From NCBI RefSeq assembly GCF_043641665.1, contig NC_092188.1:13785704-13849703 (forward strand): a stretch of DNA of 64,000 bases. Reading direction: 5' to 3'. Source of the DNA: Enoplosus armatus. Its lineage: Eukaryota; Chordata; Actinopteri; Centrarchiformes; Enoplosidae. The notes under the pieces are model-generated. The model searched no databases. It saw nothing but the letters and a program-made list of their open reading frames with translations, and had not been told where the DNA came from. Below, piece after piece: positions 17,468-30,659 of the stretch (the first letter of the stretch is position 1; every line of letters starts with the position of its first letter). A program made the translations under genes and the position numbers.

Positions 17468-20400
17468 ATGAAGTGCCATATCTTTTCGATACTGTTCCTG
17501 ATCTTGACCATGGAGTCAGACTGTTCAACGGACAACAGGTACATATACAAATAGCTGCATGACTCTACGTTATGTAATAATCTAATGTAATGGCAACCTT
17601 TTTGTGTTTAATGCAAAAATGTACGTATGTTTGTAGCATAATATATGTTAAGTGATTAGTGTGTCATTTTGTTATAATGTGTTAGATAAAATAAAATATG
17701 CAGCATTGCAGATGTTTATTTAAAGGAATAGAAGTTGATGAATGCAAAATGAAGAATACAATAAGTGCTTTTTTTTTTTTTTACCTTTGTGTACAGATTC
17801 TTCATCTCAGCCCCTAGAGTGTTTCATGTGGGTGTTAATGAGAAAGTGTTTGTCCAGATGGCTGATCTTAATAATCCTGTTACTCTCTATCTGGAGCACG
17901 AGACTCTCAATACTGTTGTGTCTGAGAAGAAAACTGCTGTGTGTACAGAGGAAGGGGAGATCAAAACAGTTGAGCTCATGGTATGAAAAACTTCCCCACT
18001 CATACAAAAAGCAAACAATTCAGAGGGGACTGAGGTGTCATTAACCCAAACTTCTAATTCTTCTATCAAACGTCTATCTTTACAGATAATCAGGGAAATA
18101 ATGTCAAGATTTCCTAAACGTAATGATCTTTCCTACCTATCGTTGGTGGCAGAGAGCCCCTCCTTTAATGTCAGGAAGATAACAAGGGTCCTGGTATCAA
18201 AACAGAGGGGCAATATCTTCATTCAGACTGATCAGCCAATCTACAGCCCAACACACTCAGGTAAAAGTAAAGTGAAAGTGAAATAAATCTCCGCTCTATA
18301 AAGAAATAACAGGGAGTGTTTTTAAAGCCATTTTATGTTGATTATCTCTCTTCTAGTGAATTACAGGATATTCACTCTTGATCACACATTCAGGCCTCAT
18401 GAGGGAGTGTTCCAGATATCAGTATTTGTGAGTAGATACATTTTCTTAAGGAGTGAAGAGGACTTGTGCACAAAGATGTGCACAAATAATTTTTGCTTTT
18501 GTCATTTTATGATAGAATGCAGCTGGAAACAGAATAATGAAGTCCCTTAGGTCTGCCAAGGGAGGGATATTCAGAGGCACATTCCACATACCTGATGTCT
18601 CTAAGTATGTAAAACAGATTATTAGATAATAAATAAATTAATAATAAACTGCGTCTAACATAACAGTACAAGGTACTTTGGCATAATACCACGTGTATGC
18701 TTTGTTTACAAAGATCGGGCACATGGAAGATTACAGCGCACTATGAAGATGATGAAGCACATGCTGCTTCCAGAGAGTTCAAAGTAAAAAAATTCGGTAA
18801 GCTGATTGTTTTAAGTATTTTACTTCTTTAATTAAATTAACAGATGATATTTCTTCCCTCTAAAAAACAGTTTTATTGTTACACACCCTAGTTTTGCCAA
18901 GTTTTGAGGTGAACATCGCAATGGAGCAGAGGTATATTTTGTTGAACGCTGAACAGATTGACTTCAACATCTTAGCCATGTAAGTGTTGATTAATTTCAC
19001 ATTAAACTTATGTTACTGCCTCTCTAACTCTCTCTGCCTCGCTAGCTGCTAGCACTAACGCTCGATGCTTAACAACTGGCTTGTAATAAAAACAAAAAAT
19101 AGGCTAAAAGTGGCTAAAAAGCTCTGTAAAGCAACATATTTGGGTAATTATGTGTCATTAACTGACCCCTTTCAAATGATCCCTTCTAATTTGATTCAAT
19201 ATTAATATAAGATATGTTGACTAATGCAGTTTTCCACATATTTTACAGTATAGGCTAATGTTATAAGCCTCTCTTTTTGTCTCAATTTCAACAGTCACAA
19301 TGTTACAATGATTATTCTTTAGGTATTCATATGGCGAGAAAGTCAACGGGTCTTTCTACTGCCAATTTGGAGTGGTAAAAAAAGGTACAACCAGGGGTCA
19401 AAAAATGGAGCCTGACTTTATCAGGGGACTGGTGTTGACTGGTTCGGTGAGGAAATCTATTCAAACTTTATAATGCAGCTCATTTCAAGATCTGAGATCA
19501 GATAACCTGGCAACATATTGCATCTCTTAGGTGTCAAGAGTCCTTGAAAGTCATCATGTTATGCCATTTCTTGCAGGTCAGGGATGGAACTGCATCAGCT
19601 TCTCTCCAGATAGCAGACTTACATATGCGCCTCCAAGATCAGCAGAACAAAACCCTCTCCGAATTACAGCAAAGTGGATCACAACTCTACTTGGGAGTAT
19701 TTGTCACCAACATACAAAGTAAAGGACACTCTGTCACACTATAAACCAATGTTTGAGTCTAAAAAAGATTTGGTGTTTTGTATACAGCAGTCTGTGCACC
19801 ATAAAGTATGATGTTTGGTGTTAAATGGCCAGACAGCTAATTTCTGATTCTTGTTATGCACCTCCAGGGCACTGCAATGACTCTGGTTTTTGCGAAATTG
19901 TATTTAATGAGAGATGCGTTGAAATAAAGCAGTTTTACTCACTTGAGTAGTTAAATAGATGTATCTAGTTAAACTGAAGATCCTATATTTTATAGAATAT
20001 ATGCCACAATTAGAGCAAAACTATTGCATACACCCCTATGAAATTGCTTTAGAAATATGTTGGTCGAAAATCAATTATTATTCAATTGTTGTATAAGATA
20101 TCAGTTCTTCAATTTTATTAAAATTGTATTACTGCTACTACAACCACTACTATTACTATAATAATAATAGTAAAAATAATGATAATTTATCTCAAAATTG
20201 AAGGATAAAGCCCTTGAGCTGTGTCCATTTTCATTGTATCTTCTGCATTTTCTTTGTCCAGGTGGTGAAATACAAGAGGCAGAAGTTTACCTTCCTATCA
20301 TCTCCCACAAATACACCATGGATCTCTCTCGAACTCGCTCACATATCGTTCCTGGATATCCTCTAGATGTGGTGGTAGGCATGGAACTAACAAATGGGCA

Positions 20401-23400
20401 CACCGCTATGCACATGACTGTGCTGATTTTGTATATAAAATATTTTGTTTGTTGTTATTATAGGTGGTTGTGCGTCACCCAGATGGCTCCCCAGCAGCTA
20501 AAGTGCCAGTAGAGATTAATGTATCAGCTTCAGAGGACCCTTGGCAAGGCAACACTGACCAGGAGGGGACAGTGTTTTCTGTGTTTAATATTGCCGTTGT
20601 GCCGGAGACTACTTCAACAGTAGTCTCTGTAAGTCAAAGGTGTTTTCACATTGATAAACCACTGGATTTTCCTTTGGTTCAGTTTAACTGTTTACACCTT
20701 GACTTCATTAGGTGTCGGCAGGTGGCCTTCAGCAGAGTAAAGAAATGAAACATGCTTCATCTCCGAGTGGCAGCTACCTTTACCTGAGTTTTAACAACAA
20801 GATGCACTCTGTGGGCCAGCCACTAACTGTAACTTACAACACCAATGGCCAAAAACAAGGGTTCATATACTACATGGTGAGTCATATCTGAATGAATACA
20901 ACATGGTTTGTTTTGAAAAAGAGAAGCAATAGTTTATTTTATATCTAACCATTTTTCATTGACTATGTTTTAGGTCTTAAGCCGTGGGACCCTAATAAGA
21001 AAGGGTTCTCTCTCAATCGGCACTTCAGTTGTAGACAACTTGCAGATAACGTCTGATATGGTGCCATCCTTCCGTCTGATTGGCTACTACTACGACCAGC
21101 ATGGTAACATCATTGCTGACTCTGTGTGGGTAGATGTCAGGGATGACTGCCAGATAAATGTCGAGGTGAGTAAACAGAGCAGATAAGAGTGCAACCTGAG
21201 AGAGTGAGACAGCAAATCAACAGAGCTTTACCTCTGTTGACTACGTGTGTTTGAATTGAGCTTAATTCTGTATAAGCAGGGCACTTTTTGTATTGTTTAG
21301 CATTTGTTACGAACAGAGCAGGGAGGGGGTTGGGAGGGTAGACAAAATAATGTAAAGACTTAATGACTTTAGCTTTGAAATATCACAGTTAAAAACACTG
21401 CTGTGTTATTAGGTTGCATGCCAATTATCATTCAGTCAACACAAAATATATAATTCGATTTAGTTTAGGTTAGTTTCAGTGACTGAACACAGCCCTTATA
21501 TTATCTATTACATATTTATATGTTTTGTTTTAATGTATTGATTGAATTAACTTTGGCCTTGGGCAATGGCATTTCAAAAAACTCTGTACAATATTTCAAC
21601 TTCCATTTAGGTAGAACAAAAAGGATCATCTGAACCTGGACAACGGGCCAATCTAGAATTTGATTTACATGGTCAGAAAGCCAGAGTGGCTTTGCTTGCT
21701 GTGGATAAGGCCTTCTACGCTCTCCATGTCGATAATAAACTCACACCCAAACAGGTAACACCTTCACACTTTCACATGTACTCTCTCTTACAACACACTG
21801 GGGCTATTTAATTCAACCCATATATTATAATACAGTAAAACCAAGTTCTTGTTCCTACTTTTCAGGTGTTTTCCTCTATGCAGTCATATGACCTTGGTTG
21901 CTCATACAGTGGAGGATCTGACATGGCATCTGTACTGACAGAGGCTGGCCTGTCTTTTGTATCTCACTCACAGTCACAGTTTAGAAAGAGTATGACAAAA
22001 ACACAATTTTCCTTCATTTAAATCCTTTAAAATGTTAAATGAAATTTTGAGAAAGAGATTATTCATACAGTTCAGATTGTGTTATACAGTATTTTTACCT
22101 GTCTAGATGTAAAAAAAGATGTAATAAAGATGAATGAAGCTCAATAAAGCAGAAAATAGATTACATTTGAAGACAAGGTTTATCTTTTTAGCCAAGATTC
22201 TTTTCATGATACCAACAACCATCCAAACTCAAACACCTATCCACTTATTTATCCCTTGCCAAGCTTTAATGCTGTTATACCACTTTTCCAGGTTTGGGCT
22301 GTGACTCCCAGTCTGCACGACAGAGACGCTCTGTGGACCTTCAACAGGAAATGATGACCTTAAGTAAGACAACATTCTGGGGCAGAGCAAGTCCAGTCTG
22401 AGATAATGTAAGATAAAAATGTGTCTTTTCTTTTTCTTTTAATGTCACTTCCAGGATCTAACTATTCCGATGAAAAGTTGCAAGACTGTTGTGTTCGCGG
22501 GTTTTCTCTCATCCCTATGAGTCGAACATGTGAGGAGAGAGCAAAGAGAGTCTCTCGGGTGAAAGCAAATCCTGTTTGTGCGGAAGTCTTTTTAAAATGC
22601 TGCCTTGAAGGAGAGCGTCTCAGACACAAAAAGAGGAAAGAGGATGCCCTGAAAGGACTTGGCAGGAGTGAGATGAAATTGTCATGTGGACATTAAATAC
22701 TTTACACACCCACTTGGATAGTATTTAGACTTTAATGACAAACCTTTCATTTTTTCATTTTTAGCTGCAAGCATAGATGATATTGAAGACTTCTTCTTGG
22801 ACACTGCTGCTCAGTACATTCGACGAGTTTTCCCCCCAAGCTTTGCCTTCACAGAATTTGATGTAAATAACAAAGGAAGGTAAGAGGTGCAATGTGCAAT
22901 TTCAAGACAGTTTTTATGTAACATTTTCTTTTCCAGTGATTTATAGTGGCTAGTTACAGCAATTAAAACATTTCTTTTAATATACTTTGCAATTGCTTAT
23001 AATATACCTCGTGAGAATGTCTGCTTTTTCAGTGTAAGTGAATCTGGTTAAATGCATCACTTTAAGTTTACAGTTTTAACTATAAGTAGACAAAATATTT
23101 GTCTGATGCATTTTACAACCAATTAATTCATTTAATCTTAATCAAAAACCCTTAGTTATCCATTGGCTCTGCCTGATTCCATCACCACATGGGAGATTCA
23201 GGTCGTCACTTTATCTGCAGCCACCGGTAATAACAGCTTCTCACTTCATAAATGCATCTCGATATCTGGAGGAGCTTCTCATTATTAACTGCAGTTCACT
23301 TATTCTATGTTTCTTTCAGGTTTCTGTGTAGTTAAGCCGTCTGAGATCAAAGCATTTAAAAAGGTATTCGTGTCTGTGAAACTGCCGTACTCTGTGAAAA

Positions 23401-26400
23401 AATATGAGCAACTCTCCATTTCGCCTGTTATCTACAACTATGGCAGTGAAATACGACAGGTAGATATGACCTAATGTTGACATTAAGTGGAACTTAAAAC
23501 AGTAAACACCTATTGTACAAATTGAAATTTAATTCTTAATGTCATTTTTCTGTGTGGACACCTGCATTTTTATAGCTGGCAGTTCATATGGAACAAACTG
23601 AAGGACTCTGCTCGCCCGGCTCAGCCACCGCCACAGCTTTCGTTAACGTTACTGTGCAGCCAGAGTCTTCCCAGCTCGTTTCCTTCTCAGCTGTCCCCAT
23701 GGTAACTGGCTCAATACCCATCAAAATACGTCTCTACGACATGGACAACATGTGGGGGATAGATGCAGTTGAGAAGCCTTTGAATGTGTTGGTGAGTGAC
23801 AAAGACATTATCTCTGCAAAATTATTTTATAATAGAGGCCTACCTGACAAAATAAATGTGGAAACATATATGACATATTCAAAGTCATGGATCTAAGCCT
23901 AAAATGGCTTGCCTTTGTTGATCCTCCATATGTGACATATCAGCATTTTTGCATAACTTCTGAAGACTTAATATTATATATATGTATACATTATAATCTT
24001 AAACAAAAACATTGATAACATGTCAGCTGTTTTCTTTTGTAATCAGTACTTATTGGTGATAGCTTTGTGCTTATACCAATGGTCAGTCAGTTTTTACAAA
24101 TTGATAAATTAATTGTATTAATTGTAATCTCTGTGCTTGTGTGTTAAAGATTATATGCCTTAATTGATTATGACCATGCATTAACATATTAACCAATGAG
24201 CATATTTGTGTACTAGTAATGTTAACATTTGCATATTTCCATGAGTAAGACAAGGCACTCACAGTAATTTGGCTCTATTTTCTCATGTTGTAGACAGAAG
24301 GACTAGAACAGAGAGTCGAAGACACCCAAGTGTTTAAATTAGATGGTGAGTTGTTTCAGTACCTTTTAATGATACTTGCTTGAAAGTTGTAAAATGTATT
24401 TTTCAATATATTTCACATTTACATTTGCTGTAATCACTTTACTTATCTCTATCTTGATAGGGAAAAGCACTAAGACTGTCAATATTGACGGAACTTTACC
24501 AGATGATGTTGTCCCCGACTCCAGCTCCAATGTTTTCATTTCAATGGAAGGTATGTGCTGTTAGACACAGACATAAAATTAATGACTTTTGTAAAAGACA
24601 GTGTCTTATCCTTTCAGTGTTTTAATCTGACAGGGGTTGGATTTGGCAGTTCACATGCGAAGAACCTTCTTTCTCCTGAGAAGGTTGCTGGCCTGATCGT
24701 ATTGCCGAAAGGATGTTTAGAACAGACAATGGTACGACTGGCCCCTACAGCCTCAGCCGTGCGCTACCTCGACCTGAGTGAGCAATGGTTTGACCTGCCT
24801 GCTGGTTCCAGAGATGATGCTCTTGATAAAATTGAGAAAGGTAGGAAAACATCAAGCAGTTCATTGCATAATGTTTTCATCATTTTTGAACCCCTTTTTC
24901 TGTGCACACAACCATACAGTGAAGAAGAAAAAACAGTTAACTCTTAAAGTTTATGCAGTGCAGCGAGCTAAACACACTCCCAATAAAGGTTGAAGACAGT
25001 GGATTGCCTTTGAAGTTTTTACTGCAAGCAATTGTGAAACTGTGCAGATTGAGAGATATAAGCAAAAATGAGTTAGTGTAGTAACAATGAAACTGGATTC
25101 ACAAAAGTATAGACTAGCTTTCACATCAATTATAATGTGCTTCATGTCCACAAGAGTTCAAATAAAAAGAGTAACATACACAACAGTTATCCCAACAGTA
25201 ATTCAACAGTTACTCAGAAAACACACTTGGTTAGCTTGGTTTCTCAACTACAAATTACAGTTGAGAGACATTGCATAGAATAACAGAGTTAACATGTTTT
25301 AAATGGGGAAAGACCCTCTACAGGTCACTAAAAAGGCTATAGACATTTTTGTTTCAACAAAGTAAACACTTTCTTTGCCAGGTTATATACATATTTTACA
25401 AAAGAAGAAAGCCAATGGATCTTATGGAGCATGGGGTTCAGTACCATCTAGCAATTGGTGAGTATTTGTTTTATGCTGCCATTGATATTTGATGTAAGGT
25501 AATTCCTTCCAATATCTCACATAATAAATCAACTTTCCTCATTTCCAATATCTCAAATTGTAAGTCAGCTTTTTTCATCCACTCTTCTTCTTTGTTTTTC
25601 TTTCTCTTGTCTTCAGGGTGACTGCCCTTGTGGTAAAAGTGCTATCATTGGTGGCGCAGCGTCAGGTGGTGACTTTTGGAGTGCAGGGCAGGAGGGCTCG
25701 GGTTGTACCAGAAGAAGAGATCAGGCGCCCAGTCAGTTACTTGCTCTCAGAACAGAATATTGATGGGTCATTTACTGACCCACATCCAGTGCTACACAGA
25801 GGAGTTCTGGTAACCCCTACAGTTATTAGAAAAGTATCAAATGTTACAACAAATTCAATAGCAGTGAATGCAATGTTGTCTGTGTGTGTTTAATGTAGAA
25901 AGGAGAAGACCAAGATGCATCCATGACAGCATTCATAACTCTTGCACTTCACCGATCCCTTCAATTCCTGCAAACCGAAGGGAGAAATAATGCGGTGAGA
26001 TAATATAAAGACAATATTACTGTCCTGGGTGGCAGTATAATATTACTGTCCTGGGTGACAGTATTTAGCCACGCTAGTGGTGTTGCTTTGGGTATAGCAG
26101 TGTTGGTCGGTCCACCACTTGAAATATCTCAACTATTGAATGGATTGTCAAGCAATTTTAGATTTGATTTTAGATACCTGACTTTCCTTTAGTGCCACCA
26201 TGAAGTTAACATTTGTGGTTTTGGGTGAAATGCCTTGGAAATCTTTGGATGGATTGTCATAAAATTGGGAACAGACATTCATGTCCCCCTCGGGCTGAAT
26301 TGTAATTGCTCTTTGTCAGGGGATCATGTCAAAATCACATCAAAATGCTTTGAGTTCGCAAATGTAAGCATGCTAACAAGCTAAGATAAGATGGTGACAA

Positions 26401-29400
26401 TGGTAAACACTATTCACTAATCATCTCCATGTTAGCATTGTGAGCATGTTAGCATGTTGGTGTTAACATTTAGCTCAAAGCACTGCTGTGTCTAAGTGCA
26501 GCCTCACAGAGCCGCTAGCATGTCAACTCCTAGCGTTGTTTTCTAGATTTCTATTAAATGTGTTTGAATGCCCTGTAGTCAAAGCATAATTAGAAAAGAA
26601 AATTAGTTGCAAAAATTTAATTCACTGCCTTCATTCTACTTTCTACCAGGAAGCAAGCATTTCAAAATCAACAACATATCTCCTGACACACCTTGAGGAG
26701 CTTGACCATCCCTATGCTGTTGCCATCACAGTCTACTGCCTTGCAGTTTGCCTACCAAAGGGAACAGATCTCTCATCTGCCTGGACAAAACTTCAAGCAC
26801 TGGCTACTGAAGGCATGTCCAATCAAAGTAAATAGGTGTGGGCGGTATGGATATAAAAGTTCATATTGCGTATCCATATGAAACACTCAATATAGTCAGT
26901 TAAGTATAATCAATTAAGAAGCTGATTATGGATAAAATAACTTGACAGGAATGTTTTTTTTAATCCAGTGAATGCCTGACAAAGCAGGGTATTTCATTAC
27001 ACTGATGCTAAAATCATATAAAAATGCCATATTGCCACAAAGCAGCCCTTTTAAACATGGTGAAAACACTGAGGCAGAACGTTTGTCAGTTGACCAATTT
27101 ATATTATCATATATATTAACATATCGCCCAACCCTAAGAGCTGCCATACACATTTTACAATGTTAAGTTCACATTATCATCAACATGGTATTGTTTGAAA
27201 ATGTTTTCATTTTTACTTATTGTCTATTTCTTAATTATCAGGGAAGAATGGTTGTTATCTCTGGACCAGAGACAACACCCAGAATCGAGAGAAGGCAGAT
27301 GGCATCACAGTAGAGACTTCAGCCTATGCCCTCCTAGCTGCAGTGGAACTTGGGAAAACCCAGTGGGCAGACAAAGCAGCCTGCTGGTTAACCACCCAAG
27401 AAAACTATTTTGGAGGCTTCAAATCATCCCAGGTGATTGGGATGCTAGATTAAGAATTGTTTAACCCAAAGAATCCCTGTCTTTGGACGTAGCCTCTGTA
27501 TCCCGTGTGTGGTCCGACATCATACAGGATAGTCCAGAGATGTTAAACATGTTATTAATGTTTTATTACCATGCCCAGGATACCATCATGGCATTGGAAG
27601 CCCTCTCGGAGTATGAGCTAAAGAGGTCCACCAGTCCCGAGGCAAATCTAATAGCAGAGTTCACAGTCTCAGGAAAGAAAGACATTATAAAGCTTGTACT
27701 GGCAAATAAGAAGGAGAAAGTGGAAACAGACCTTAAGGTATCATAGAGAATCATCAGCACTACACTTGAATACACACATAAATATTTGACCTCACTCTTA
27801 GATCACTTGTTTTTTCTGTCTTTTGTCACAGAAATTTGTAGGGAACAACATTGTTGTGCAACTGACAGGAAAAGGCGATACCAAGTTAAAGGTAAGCGTG
27901 ATTAATGTCTGTATGTATGCTGGAATAGAGACACAATTTTTAGTAAATCACAGATCTTTTTGGCAGGTTGTGAAGGCTTACTATCTAATGGAACCCAAGG
28001 ATGATTGTGACAAAATGTCTATCAGCGTCACAGTGGAGGGGAAAGTGAAGTACACTGGTGAGGTTTTGTCACTGATAACAAATCACAACCACTTGTACTG
28101 CTGATAAAAGCTACAGTTACGTTAACCTCTGTCTCCCTAGCTGAGGTCTTAGAAAATTATGAATACTATGACGACTACGGTAACAACGAGGAGAAGGAGG
28201 TGGTTGATGCTCGCACCCGAAACAGGAGAGATCTTGTTGACAACTTGAATTCAGACAATACTGTCAACTTCACAATCTGTGTCAGGTCAGTTGAATGAGA
28301 GTCAAGAGATTGAGATTCAAGATTGAGACAATGAGCTTTGTGGGGAAAGGTCACAAATCCTGAACAGCCTATGTTTCATTGTTTTCCTGAGTATAGTCAT
28401 AGCCTGCACAGAAATCTCACAGGAATGGCCATTGTTGACATCACACTTCTGAGTGGATTTGAGGCTCAAATCGAGGACCTGGACAAGGTTAGTAGCTCTC
28501 TACCTCTTCTTCATCATTGTCGTCCTGTGTGCAAAGTGGGAGGAGCTGTTTCGGGTCATGTCATGTCCCAGTCAATTTCTCAATAGACAAGCTGAGGTGA
28601 TTGACAGTTGGAGCATGAAACTCTCCCGGTTGAATCAGGACAAAAGATTAGCAAGTAAAAGTTTACTGCAACTTATTACATGGCAAACAGCAGAGAGAGA
28701 GGAAGTTACTGGTCCTTACCAAGAAATAGTCGAATAGGCGATCTGTTTGGTTTTACTCTTTCTTTTTGCGTAGATTAAACGTACAAGATATGTGTGTATA
28801 AGTAATCTGTAGAAGTGTTCATAGGCAGATTTTGTCACCTTTGGACAGAGCCAGGCTACCTGTTTTCAGTGTTTATTGTAAGCTAAGTTAGCCTTCATAT
28901 TAAGCCTACTGACATGTGAGTGGTATGAACTTCTCATCTGACTCTTGGCAAGAAAGCGAATAAACGTCCCAGATCGGGGCTATGGTACTATGTTTTGTTC
29001 TCAACTGCAAGACGAAGCATTTTTAATTCACTACTGTTGTTATTTGCACCCTGACTGGCTTATTTTCCAAAGTATGCAAGCTCCTGGCTACTGTAGTATT
29101 TAGAGCCGTCCACCATGGCAAAAAGAAAGAAAAACATGATTACTGTGAAATTAACTTGAAATAATTAAAACTGGGGGCTGTGATATAAACCTAGGATCAT
29201 AACATTATCCGGGAGAAACACATGTTTCTATGTTAAGTAACATTGACCACACCATATATATAGTATCAAAAAGTTCAATTCTTGTCTCTGTGTAGCTACG
29301 ACAGGAGCCTGAACAATTCATTTCCCATTATGAGGTCTCCAATGGAAGAGTGATCATCTACTTCAATGAAGTAAGGCTGAAATCTGTTTACATATACAAA

Positions 29401-30659
29401 GATTTTACATGTCCAGCACTGAAAGATTTCTTCTCTCACTCCAGCTCTTTGAATCAGAGGAATGCATTAGTTTCGGTGCTATACAGACCGTACCAATTGG
29501 CCTTCTACAGCCGGCTCCAGCTGTGTTCTATGATTATTATGAACCAAGTAAGCCTTTCATTTGATATTTTCTGCATTTTAGTCAGGATAGAGGGGACATC
29601 TTTGCTTAATTTACCAGGAATTTATGAACTATTTGTGCTTTCCTTGCAGACAGAAAGTGTACTGTGTTCTACAACGCCCCCAAAAGAAGCAGGATGGTCT
29701 CCAAATTGTGTTCAGACGATGTGTGCCAGTGTGCAGAAAGTAGGCCATTATTCTTTAAGACCCATACTGACAAACACTCGAGAATAAATGTAGCTTTACC
29801 CTTCAGGTTTGTGTAAATAATTAAAGTTGCATTATGTTCCATATTTTCTTCAGGACCCTGTCATAAACTACAAAATACATTCCAATCAGAAAGCAGAAAG
29901 ATAATCACAAAGGATGACCGTTTAAAACATGCTTGCTTCTTCCCTACAGTAGATTACGGTCAGTGCTACACACAAGACATTATGGTGTAAAGTATTTCAT
30001 AATAACTTGACTATAAAGAATCAACTTTTTCATGTAGTGACAATAGGGCAGTTCAGATCAATGGTTGTTAATTAAAGGTTGATTCTTTTTATTTCAGCGT
30101 ACATTGTTGAAGTCCTCGATATTTCTATGAAGAGTAACTTTGAGCTGTACAAAACGACTGTAAGGGAGGTCCTCAGATCACGTAAGTAAACTACCACAAG
30201 CCATAGCAGATGTTGTAACACTGACCTTTAAATAGTTGCTTGCCATTACGTTTATGCTTGGAAGACACATCATAAATATAATGACAATCATTTCTACCAG
30301 ATGGAGATATCCTTGTGAATATCAATTCTGTTCGAGTGTTCGCTAAGAGGCGCCAGTGTAAAGGACAGTTCGACGTGGGAAAACAGTATCTCATCATGGG
30401 CAAAGATGGCTCCACAACCGACTCAAATGGAATGTAAGTACAGTCAATAACATTAATGGAGATGTAATTTTATACTGATTGATTCTCATTATGGTCACTC
30501 TCTCCCTCTTTTTGTAGGATGCAGTATCTGTTGGAATCAAACACCTGGGTTGAAAAGAAGCCTTTGCCAGAAGAATGTAAAAGAACTGCTCATAATACTG
30601 CATGCCCAGCGTTTAAAACATTCACAGATGAGTACAAGGTTGATGGCTGCAAACAGTGA
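17468..30659 (+). CDS. c4: complement component C4
   Basis: Thioester-containing complement protein of the classical and lectin pathways, cleaved by C1s/MASP-2; C4b forms the C3 convertase with C2a. I assembled 41 coding exons (the same number as human C4) into a single 1705-residue frame, from MKCHIFSILFLILTM (signal peptide) at 17468 to the stop at 30657. Landmarks: macroglobulin domain motif IFIQTDQPIYSP (exon 18086-18260); beta-alpha cleavage site RQRR (residues 653-656); C4a anaphylatoxin with six cysteines (exon 22455-22667) ending GLGR; thioester motif GCLEQ with Cys994 and Gln997 (exon 24634-24840); isotype site DPHPVLH with His1121; acidic Tyr-rich stretch then alpha-gamma site RNRR (1410-1413); C-terminal netrin-like C345C domain. 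The middle Gly of the usual GCGEQ is Leu. No frameshift or premature stop was found. Symbol is by family; the fish C4 lineage is not decided. Confidence 0.95.
24711..24725 (+). other. c4: C4 thioester site, variant GCLEQ
   Basis: Codons GGA TGT TTA GAA CAG. Cysteine and glutamine that form the internal thioester are both present; the residue between Cys and Glu is Leu instead of the usual Gly. Confidence 0.9.
25777..25800 (+). other. c4: C4 isotypic (catalytic residue) site, His type
   Basis: Encodes DPHPVLHR. In human C4 the homologous stretch ends in Asp (C4A) or His (C4B); the His at 25795-25797 predicts C4B-like reactivity towards hydroxyl groups, provided the thioester works. Confidence 0.75.
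26085..26525. repeat. dispersed fish repeat in a C4 intron
   Basis: Contains blocks such as 'gaatggattgtcaagcaatt', 'agtgccaccatgaagttaac', 'gggaacagacattcatgtcc' and 'agcatgttagcatgttggtg'. I recognise the pattern as a very common interspersed repeat of percomorph fishes, with two copies of an internal unit. It lies between C4 exons 25899-25994 and 26650-26827. Confidence 0.65.
28838..28968. repeat. partial MITE-like repeat in a C4 intron
   Basis: The stretch from TTTGGACAGAGCCAGG through GTAAGCTAAGTTAGCC to GGCAAGAAAGCGAATAAACG matches the internal and right part of a fish MITE family. A more complete member lies at 59131-59408 in this window. Confidence 0.55.

Noticed and set aside
17468..30659. 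C4 as a pseudogene because of the altered thioester
   Set aside because: All 41 exons join in frame, splice sites are normal and the processing sites are present.
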